Source: Bordetella ansorpii (GTDB lineage Bacteria > Pseudomonadota > Gammaproteobacteria > Burkholderiales > Burkholderiaceae_B). Taken from it: a DNA stretch of 64,000 nt. Shown in pieces: positions 58,266-64,000 of the stretch. The notes under the pieces were generated by a model, which made no database searches, was not told the DNA's origin, and saw nothing but the letters and a program-made list of their open reading frames with translations. Within the stretch, counting starts at the first letter, position 1, and each line of letters opens with the position of its first letter. The stretch covers positions 558,001 through 622,000 of the forward strand of contig NZ_FKIF01000001.1 in NCBI RefSeq assembly GCF_900078705.1. The letters run 5' to 3'. Position numbers and translations under genes: made by a program.

Positions 58266-59264
58266 TCATGCCTGAGCGTCAAGGTCTGAATGGCGCACCG
58301 GCACCCTGTCGGGTGATGCGGCTTCACTGCCCTCCATCAGTTTCAAGTGGCGCTTGAGGCTCGCGGGTGGTTGCCCGTAGCTGCGCAAGAAAGCTCTGCG
58401 CATGCGATCCCGGTCGGCGAATCCGGAATCGCGCGCCACAACGTCCAGCGGATGGCTGCCGTCCTCCAGCATGAAGCGGGCGACCTCCAGGCGCAGCATC
58501 TCCACGGCCTTGGCTGGGGACTGTCCTGTCTCTTGCCGAAACAACCGGCTGAATTGACGCGGCGACAGGCTGGCGGCCTCGGCCAGTTCCTCGACCGAAA
58601 GCGGGTTGCGCAGGTTCTCGCGCGCGTAGGCCAGGGCGCTCCTGACCCGGTCCGAGCGCGGCTCCATTTCCAGCATCGCCGAAAACTGGGATTGGCCGCC
58701 GGGCCGGCGGTGGTAAACGACCAGTTTGCGAGCAATCGCGCGGGCCAGCGCCGGGCCATGATCCTCTTCCAACAGGGCCAGCGTCAGGTCGATGGCCGAG
58801 GACATCCCGGCCGAGGTCCAGATGTTGCCGTCGCGCACGAAGATGCGGTCCTCGTCCACGCGCACTCTGGGAAAACGCATCTGCAGCGTGCGGGCGTGCG
58901 CCCAGTGCGTGGTGGCCAGGCGCCCGTCCAGCAGGCCGGCCTGGGCCAGGACGAATGCGCCTGTGCATACGCCCGCCACCCGCCGTGCTTCGCTGCCCGC
59001 GCGGGCGACGTAATCGCCGAGGCCTGGCGACACATCCTGGGGCAACAGTTCGCCTGCCACCATGAGCGTGTCGGGCATGACCCCGAGCGGCAGGGTTTCG
59101 ATGCCGGCGTTCATCGAAGACCGCACGGTGCCGCCGCGCTCTGACAGCACCGTCAGGCGGTAGCCATCGGCGCCCAATTCCGCATTGGCGAATTCGAAGG
59201 CCGCCAGCGCGGCCAGCCCCATGAGTTGAAAACCATCTTCGAGAATCAGGCCGACCTGTCGCAT
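58266..59264 (-). CDS. GlxA-family transcriptional regulator (DJ-1/PfpI plus AraC domains)
   Basis: 332 residues. The N-terminal DJ-1/PfpI-like domain includes GVCTGAFVLAQAGLLDGRLATTHW; the C-terminal AraC helix-turn-helix pair is LSVEELAEAASLSPRQFSRL and LDVVARDSGFADRDRMRRAF. An adjacent in-frame GTG at 59267 is an alternative start. It ends in a terminator and precedes the SDR gene, its likely target. Confidence 0.92.
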   Translation of the reverse strand: MRQVGLILEDGFQLMGLAALAAFEFANAELGADGYRLTVLSERGGTVRSSMNAGIETLPLGVMPDTLMVAGELLPQDVSPGLGDYVARAGSEARRVAGVCTGAFVLAQAGLLDGRLATTHWAHARTLQMRFPRVRVDEDRIFVRDGNIWTSAGMSSAIDLTLALLEEDHGPALARAIARKLVVYHRRPGGQSQFSAMLEMEPRSDRVRSALAYARENLRNPLSVEELAEAASLSPRQFSRLFRQETGQSPAKAVEMLRLEVARFMLEDGSHPLDVVARDSGFADRDRMRRAFLRSYGQPPASLKRHLKLMEGSEAASPDRVPVRHSDLDAQA

Positions 59265-59425
59265 CACGCTTCCTTCCTGAAATGCCGGATCAGCGTCATC
59301 CTGCCATCAAAGTGCATGACTGTGTAGCGCGCCGGCCGCGCCGCGCAACGACGACGGGCACCGGTCGGGCCTGACCGCATGCCCGGGTCCGGGATCGAGC
59401 CGCCCTTTGCGTCGCCCAGAAACAA

Positions 59426-59450
59426 AAAACCCCTCTGACGAGGGGTTTTG
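59426..59450 (-). terminator. terminator or attenuator after the 42-residue gene
   Basis: On the minus strand CCCCTC pairs with GAGGGG (extended by A-T pairs), followed by a T-run. A nine-base sequence upstream in the same transcript (59476-59484, read GTCAGAGGG on plus) is complementary to CCCTCTGAC at 59431-59439 and could compete with the terminator stem. Confidence 0.8.
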
Positions 59451-59521
59451 CGACTCGTCCCGGGGGACGATAAAGGTCAGAGGGCGTTGCTGCCGTGCAC
59501 GGCGCCCGCAGTACACGTGTA

Positions 59522-59650
59522 TTACACGCGCTTGACCTTCTCCAGCATCTTGAACACGCCCTTGGGCGACTTGACGAACAGGCGCTTGAAGGCCTTGCCC
59601 AGGCAGCGGCGTTCCAGGGTGTTACGACGGACGCGTTTACGTTCGGCCAT
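59522..59650 (-). CDS. very small basic protein (42 aa), unknown function
   Basis: Sequence runs MAERKRVRRNTLERR, one Cys (CLGKAFKRLF), then SPKGVFKMLEKVKRV. It has 16 Lys/Arg in 42 residues and reads like a nucleic-acid- or ribosome-binding peptide, but I do not recognise a named family. Support for a real gene: GGAG nine bases before the ATG, a good sigma-70 promoter upstream (59743-59772), a strong intrinsic terminator downstream, and codon choice like the neighbours. Confidence 0.75.
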   Translation of the reverse strand: MAERKRVRRNTLERRCLGKAFKRLFVKSPKGVFKMLEKVKRV

Positions 59651-59742
59651 GACTATTCTCCGGTAGAGGTTCTATTCGGTTTGTTTCGGGTCTGCTCGGA
59701 TCAGGCCGAAAAGGCGGACGGCGAAATCAAGGATAACTCGGG

Positions 59743-59772
59743 ATTCTAGCCTTGGAGTCGGCGATCTGGCAA
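59743..59772 (-). promoter_or_regulatory. promoter of the 42-residue gene
   Basis: Minus strand TTGCCA (59767-59772), 18-base spacer, TAGAAT (59743-59748), with a leader of about 85 bases. A good match for sigma-70 in this GC-rich genome. Confidence 0.65.
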
Positions 59773-59841
59773 ATAGCCCTCTCCATGGAAAACGGGGACG
59801 TTAAAACGGCGCAACGCCCTGGCGGCCCAGCGAAGACGGGA

Positions 59842-60768
59842 TCAACCCTGCTGCAGAAGTTGCCGCACCTGCCCGGGGTGCGGCAGGGGATCGACCGCGC
59901 CATAGCCCAGCGTCGACAACGCCGCCGCCGCATTCGCATAGCGCACCGCATCGATCCAGGCATCGCCATCGCAGCGCCGCGCCAGGAGGTTGCCCGCAAA
60001 GCAATCCCCCGCGCCCGTTGCATCGACGGCCTGCACGCGCTGGCTGGCGACGGCCGTGCGCTGGCCACCCTCGTCCAGCATCGCCCCATCCTTGCCCAGC
60101 TTCAGCACCACGGCGCCGGGCGCGCCGGCCTCGCGGATCCAGTCCAGCGTGCGGCCCGGATCTTCATGCCCCGTGAAATGCCGCAGGTCGCCCATGCTGG
60201 GCAGGAACAGGTCGGCATGCCGCAGCGCCTCGCGCAGGATGGCCCGCGCCCGGTCCAGCGGCCACAGGCCCAGGCGCAGATTGGAATCCAGGCTGACCTG
60301 CACGCCTGCCGCGCGCGCCCGCGCGATGGCGGCGAACACGGTGTCGCAGGCGCTGTCGCTGATGCCCAGGCTGATGCCGGAAACGTGCAAAAAACGGGCA
60401 CGCTCGACCAAGCCTGCGGCGAGGTGTCCGGGCCGCATGCGCGCGGCGGCGGAGTCGCGCCGCAGATAGCTGAAGGCATGCCCGTCGGGGCCATGCTGCA
60501 CGAAGTACACGCCGGTATGGGCATCGGCATCGCGCTGCACGCCGCAGGTGTCCACCCCTTCGGCCTTCCACAGGTCCAGCAATTGCTGTCCGAAGGCGTC
60601 GTCGCCCACGCGGGTCAGGTAGGCGCAGCGCGCGCCCTGGCGGGCCGCGGCGATCACCGCATTGGAGGTATCGCCGCCGAAACCCTGCCGATACTCGGGC
60701 TGCCCGGGCCGCGTCTGGTTGAACTCGACCAGGGCCTCCCCCAATCCCACGACGTCGAACTCAGCCAT
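59842..60768 (-). CDS. kdgK: 2-dehydro-3-deoxygluconokinase (PfkB family)
   Basis: 308 residues of the ribokinase/PfkB sugar-kinase fold. FGGDTSNAVIAAARQG at the N-terminus and the catalytic-base block VDATGAGDCFAGNLLA at the C-terminus are the two family signatures. Its gene overlaps that of the KDPG aldolase by eight bases, so the pair phosphorylates and splits 2-keto-3-deoxygluconate (or the galactonate epimer) to pyruvate and glyceraldehyde-3-phosphate. Confidence 0.88.
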   Translation of the reverse strand: MAEFDVVGLGEALVEFNQTRPGQPEYRQGFGGDTSNAVIAAARQGARCAYLTRVGDDAFGQQLLDLWKAEGVDTCGVQRDADAHTGVYFVQHGPDGHAFSYLRRDSAAARMRPGHLAAGLVERARFLHVSGISLGISDSACDTVFAAIARARAAGVQVSLDSNLRLGLWPLDRARAILREALRHADLFLPSMGDLRHFTGHEDPGRTLDWIREAGAPGAVVLKLGKDGAMLDEGGQRTAVASQRVQAVDATGAGDCFAGNLLARRCDGDAWIDAVRYANAAAALSTLGYGAVDPLPHPGQVRQLLQQG

Positions 60769-61405
60769 GATGCATCGCCTCTTCCCGGATCTGCCCGACC
60801 TGCCTGACCAGCGCGGCGGTGTCGCGCGCCGCGAACGCGGCCTTGTCGTACAGGTTGCCGCCCATGCCCACCAGCGCCGCGCCCGCCGCGAAATACGCGC
60901 CCATGTTCTGCCGCGTGATGCCGCCCGTGGGGCAGAAGGCGATGCCGGGAAACACGGATGCCAGCGCCGCCACGTGGCCGGGGCCGCCCGTCTCGGCGGG
61001 AAATATCTTCACCAGATCGGCGCCCGCGTCGCGCGCGGCCAGCACTTCGGTCGGCGTGAAGGCGCCCAGCAGGCACAAGGCGCCGGCGGCATGGGCCGAC
61101 TCGACCAGGCCGGGCGCAAGGCCCGGCGACACCAGGAAGTCGGCGCCGGCCACTAGGGCGTCGCGCGCCTGGTCTTCGTGCAGCACCGTGCCCACCCCCA
61201 GCAACAATGCGTTGCCATGTTTCTCGCGCAGTACCCGCACCAGGTCCGCCACGCCGGGGATGGTGCAGGTCAGTTCCAGGGCATCGCAACCGGCGGCGAC
61301 GGCCACCTCGACGGCGTAGGCGGCCAGTGCGGGATCGGTATAGCGCAGCACCGGCACGACGCGCGCGGCCAGCAGGCGGGCACGCAGGGAATCAGGATCG
61401 GTCAT
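60761..61405 (-). CDS. eda: 2-dehydro-3-deoxy-phosphogluconate (KDPG) aldolase
   Basis: 214 residues, class I aldolase TIM barrel. The catalytic Glu is in ALELTCTIPG and the Schiff-base Lys in GADLVKIFPAE, with the phosphate site GITRQNMGAYFAAGA. The start at 61405 is preferred over an extension to 61453. First gene of the eda-kdgK pair; whether it prefers the gluconate or galactonate substrate cannot be told. Confidence 0.93.
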   Translation of the reverse strand: MTDPDSLRARLLAARVVPVLRYTDPALAAYAVEVAVAAGCDALELTCTIPGVADLVRVLREKHGNALLLGVGTVLHEDQARDALVAGADFLVSPGLAPGLVESAHAAGALCLLGAFTPTEVLAARDAGADLVKIFPAETGGPGHVAALASVFPGIAFCPTGGITRQNMGAYFAAGAALVGMGGNLYDKAAFAARDTAALVRQVGQIREEAMHHG

Positions 61406-61539
61406 GGCACCTCTTTCTCGGGGGAGCGTCCCGGTGGACGCAGCGCCCGGCACGCCCTAACACGGCGTGCCGGCCTCGTTTCTGCTTTGATTATGCGCGT
61501 CCGTCCCCAGCTATGGCGTAAGACCATGTGAATCTGAGA

Positions 61540-61559
61540 TACTGTTCATATATACAGAT
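61540..61559 (+). promoter_or_regulatory. LexA (SOS) box upstream of the UvrA-family gene
   Basis: TACTGTTCATATATACAGAT fits the CTGT-N8-ACAG consensus exactly, with AT-rich core and flanks. It lies 69 bases before the ATG at 61629 in the divergent eda/uvrA-like gap, so LexA would repress the UvrA-family gene. Confidence 0.88.
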
Positions 61560-61628
61560 ATCCAAGTGCCCCTCCCCTGCCCGCCCCTCATCGCCGGCGC
61601 CCCGCCGGACACAGGCTACGATCACCCC

Positions 61629-64000
61629 ATGAGCTCCGAAATCCGCATTGTTGGCGCCCGCCAGAACAACCTGAAGAACCTGGACGTGACCATCGCCACC
61701 GGCGAACTGGTCGTCGTCACCGGCGTCTCGGGGTCGGGCAAGAGTTCGCTGGCCTTCGACACGCTGTACGCCGAAGGCCAGCGCCGCTACGTGGAAACCT
61801 TCTCGCCCTATGCGCGCCAGTTCCTGGACCGCATGGACAAGCCGCAGGTCGACCGCATCGAGGGCATCCTGCCCGCCATCGCCATCGACCAGACCAATCC
61901 CGTGCGCAGTTCGCGCAGCACGGTCGGCACGATGACCGAGCTGAACGACCACCTGAAGCTGCTTTACGCGCGCGGCGCCACGCTGTTCTGCCGCTGCTGC
62001 GGCAAGCGGGTGCGGCGCGACTCGCCCGACTCCATCCACCGCGCGGTGGCCGAGCAGGCGCAGGCCGCGGGCGACCCCCGCCTGGTCATCACCTTTCCGC
62101 TGCCCGTGCCCGCCAACTTCACCGAAGACGAAGTGCGAGGCTTTCTCGAGCAACAGGGCTATACCCGCGTGCATGCCGAGTCCGAGCCCAAAGAGGGCGC
62201 GGTCAAGCAGGTGTCGCGCGGCAAGGGCAAGGGCAAGACGGCCGAGCCCGTCACGGCGCGCCGCATCCTGCACGTGGTGCAGGACCGCTTCCGTTTCGCG
62301 GGGGCCGAGCGCGAGCGCGTGATGGAAGCGCTGGACACCGCGCTGCGCATGGGTGCCGGCCACCTGGCCGTGCACGTCGTCGACGACGACGGCCAGGACA
62401 GCGCCGTCTGGAAATACAGCGACCGGCTGCACTGCGCCGATTGCGACATCGAATACAACGACCCGCTGCCCAGCAGCTTCTCGTTCAACTCGCCCCTGGG
62501 CGCGTGCGAAAGCTGCCGGGGCTTCGGCCGCGTCATCGGCATCGACCTGGGCCTGGTCATCCCTGACGAGGGCAAGACCCTGCTCGAAGGCGCCATCAAG
62601 CCCTGGCAGACCCCGTCGTTCAAGGAATGCCAGGTCGAGCTGGCGAAGTACGCGCCGCGCGCCGGCATCCCGCTGGGGGTGCCATGGAAGAACATGACGC
62701 AGGCGCAGCGCGACTGGGTGCTGAACGGCGACCCCGACTTCAAGGGTGGCAGCCAAGCCTGGAAGACGCAATGGTACGGCGTGCACCGCTTCTTCGAATG
62801 GCTGGAAAGCAAGGCCTACAAGATGCACGTGCGCGTGCTGCTGTCGAAGTACCGCAGCTACACGCCCTGCCCCACCTGCCGGGGCGCGCGGTTGAAATCG
62901 GATGCGCTGCTGTGGCGCCTGGGATCGAAGGCGGACGCCGATGCCGTTCTTCCCCCTGACGACGAGCGCTACCAGCGCTTCCTGCCCGTCGGCGTCAGTT
63001 GGAGCCGCGAGCAACTGAATTCGCTGGACGGCCTGTCGGTGCACGACATGATGCTGCTGCCCATCGAACGCGTGCGCAGGTTCTTCGACGGCCTGCGCCT
63101 GGAAGGCGCGATGGACGCGGCCTCCGACCTGCTGCTGACCGAGGCCCGCGCGCGGCTGCGCTTCCTGTGCGACGTGGGCCTGGGCTACCTGACGCTGGAC
63201 CGCCAGAGCCGCACGCTGTCCGGCGGCGAGGTCCAGCGCATCAACCTGACCACCGCCCTGGGCACCTCGCTGGTCAATACGCTGTTCGTGCTGGACGAGC
63301 CCTCGATCGGCCTGCATCCGCGCGACATGCACCGCGTGGTCGAGGTCATGCATCGCCTGCGCGATGCCGGCAACACGCTGGTGGTGGTCGAGCACGATCC
63401 GCAGGTCATGGTGGCGGCCGACCGCATCATCGACATCGGTCCCGGCCCCGGCGAACGCGGCGGCCGCATCGTGTTCGACGGCACGCCCGAACAGTTGCGC
63501 GCGTCCGCGACGCTGACGGGCGACTACCTGGGCGGGCGCCAGCGCGTCGAGGCGCCGCGGCCCATGCCGGTGGCGGCCAACACGCCCAAACTCATCCTGG
63601 AAGGCGCGCGCGCCCACAACCTGCGCGACGTCTCGATCGAACTGCCGCTGGGCCGCCTGGTGTGCGTCACCGGCGTGTCCGGCTCGGGCAAGTCCACGCT
63701 GGTGCAGGACGTGCTGTATCCCGCGCTGCTGAAGCACCAGGGCAAGCCCACCGAGTCCCCGGGCGAGTTCGGCCGCCTGCTGGGCGCCGAGCAGATCGCC
63801 GAGGTCGTCATGGTGGACCAGACGCCCATCGGCAAGACCGCGCGGTCCAACCCGGCCAGCTACGTCGGCGCGTTCGACGCCATCCGCAAGCTGTACGCGC
63901 AGGCGCCGCTGTCGCGCGAGCGCGGCTACACCGCCGGCACCTTCAGCTTCAACAGCGGCGATGGCCGCTGCCCCACCTGCGGCGGCACCGGCTTCGAGCA
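61629..64000 (+). CDS. uvrA: UvrA-family excinuclease ATPase, 3' end outside window
   Basis: 790 residues are visible. N-terminal Walker A GVSGSGKSSLAFDTLYAEGQ; ABC signature LSGGEVQRINLTTALG with Walker B LFVLDEPSIGLHPRD; second Walker A GVSGSGKSTLVQDV; zinc-type cysteines CRCCGKRV, CADCDIEY with CESCRGFG, and CPTCGGTGFE near the right edge. The role is DNA-damage recognition in nucleotide-excision repair. The sequence departs from the usual UvrA at several conserved blocks (for example AIDQTNPVRSSRSTVGTMTEL), so it may be a second UvrA paralogue rather than the main one. A LexA box upstream indicates SOS control. Confidence 0.85.
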   Translation, partial: MSSEIRIVGARQNNLKNLDVTIATGELVVVTGVSGSGKSSLAFDTLYAEGQRRYVETFSPYARQFLDRMDKPQVDRIEGILPAIAIDQTNPVRSSRSTVGTMTELNDHLKLLYARGATLFCRCCGKRVRRDSPDSIHRAVAEQAQAAGDPRLVITFPLPVPANFTEDEVRGFLEQQGYTRVHAESEPKEGAVKQVSRGKGKGKTAEPVTARRILHVVQDRFRFAGAERERVMEALDTALRMGAGHLAVHVVDDDGQDSAVWKYSDRLHCADCDIEYNDPLPSSFSFNSPLGACESCRGFGRVIGIDLGLVIPDEGKTLLEGAIKPWQTPSFKECQVELAKYAPRAGIPLGVPWKNMTQAQRDWVLNGDPDFKGGSQAWKTQWYGVHRFFEWLESKAYKMHVRVLLSKYRSYTPCPTCRGARLKSDALLWRLGSKADADAVLPPDDERYQRFLPVGVSWSREQLNSLDGLSVHDMMLLPIERVRRFFDGLRLEGAMDAASDLLLTEARARLRFLCDVGLGYLTLDRQSRTLSGGEVQRINLTTALGTSLVNTLFVLDEPSIGLHPRDMHRVVEVMHRLRDAGNTLVVVEHDPQVMVAADRIIDIGPGPGERGGRIVFDGTPEQLRASATLTGDYLGGRQRVEAPRPMPVAANTPKLILEGARAHNLRDVSIELPLGRLVCVTGVSGSGKSTLVQDVLYPALLKHQGKPTESPGEFGRLLGAEQIAEVVMVDQTPIGKTARSNPASYVGAFDAIRKLYAQAPLSRERGYTAGTFSFNSGDGRCPTCGGTGFE

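Overview
The window is about 64 kb of very GC-rich bacterial chromosome. Gene content and order point to a betaproteobacterium of the Burkholderiales, most likely Alcaligenaceae (Bordetella or Achromobacter type). The evidence is: queA-tgt-yajC-secD-secF, miaB-ybeZ-ybeY-corC-lnt and minC-minD-minE blocks, a giant filamentous-haemagglutinin-like exoprotein, FecI/FecR-type regulators and an Entner-Doudoroff-type kinase/aldolase pair. I see no phage, insertion sequence, CRISPR array or rRNA. The species call is an inference from protein style, not from a database search.

Layout. 1-7.3 kb: 3' part of a PBP4-type DacB (minus), then the tRNA queuosine genes queA and tgt and the Sec accessory genes yajC, secD and secF. 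7.3-23.9 kb: one long minus-strand block. In transcription order it holds an STN-TonB_C periplasmic protein, an ECF sigma factor, a FecR-type anti-sigma regulator, a 4456-residue two-partner-type exoprotein and a second ECF sigma factor. No outer-membrane receptor and no TpsB transporter is present. 24.1-29.7 kb: miaB, phoH-like ybeZ, ybeY, corC and lnt, tightly packed. 29.9-32.0 kb: two tRNA clusters (Ala-GGC, Glu-TTC, Asp-GTC) in inverted orientation around an aldo/keto reductase. 32.1-40.3 kb: a small acidic-tailed protein, a 5'-nucleotidase-like lipoprotein, bioB, an EamA-type transporter, recQ and an usher-like lipoprotein. 40.4-45.0 kb: an OmpR/EnvZ-type two-component pair and a cytochrome-bd-like CydA/CydB pair in which CydA lacks the usual haem ligands. 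45.2-49.0 kb: glnS and minCDE. 49.1-56.4 kb: an OsmB-like lipoprotein, isochorismatase-like hydrolase, ettA, an acidic protein, an M23 peptidase, a glycosyltransferase, a LysR regulator and DUF1330/DUF2239 genes. 56.5-59.3 kb: an AhpD-like protein, an SDR and a GlxA-type regulator. 59.5-64 kb: a 42-residue basic protein, kdgK, eda and a UvrA-family gene that runs off the right edge behind a near-perfect LexA box.

How the parts may work together. Most of the window is housekeeping. The standout accessory unit is the 16.6-kb minus-strand block. A periplasmic STN-TonB_C protein, sigma factor and FecR form a cell-surface-signalling cassette directly upstream of a giant surface or secreted protein, so the simplest model is surface-signal-controlled production of that exoprotein. 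Other notable points are the ligand-less bd-oxidase homologue, the inverted tRNA clusters that could flip a 1.5-kb segment, and the SOS-controlled UvrA homologue.
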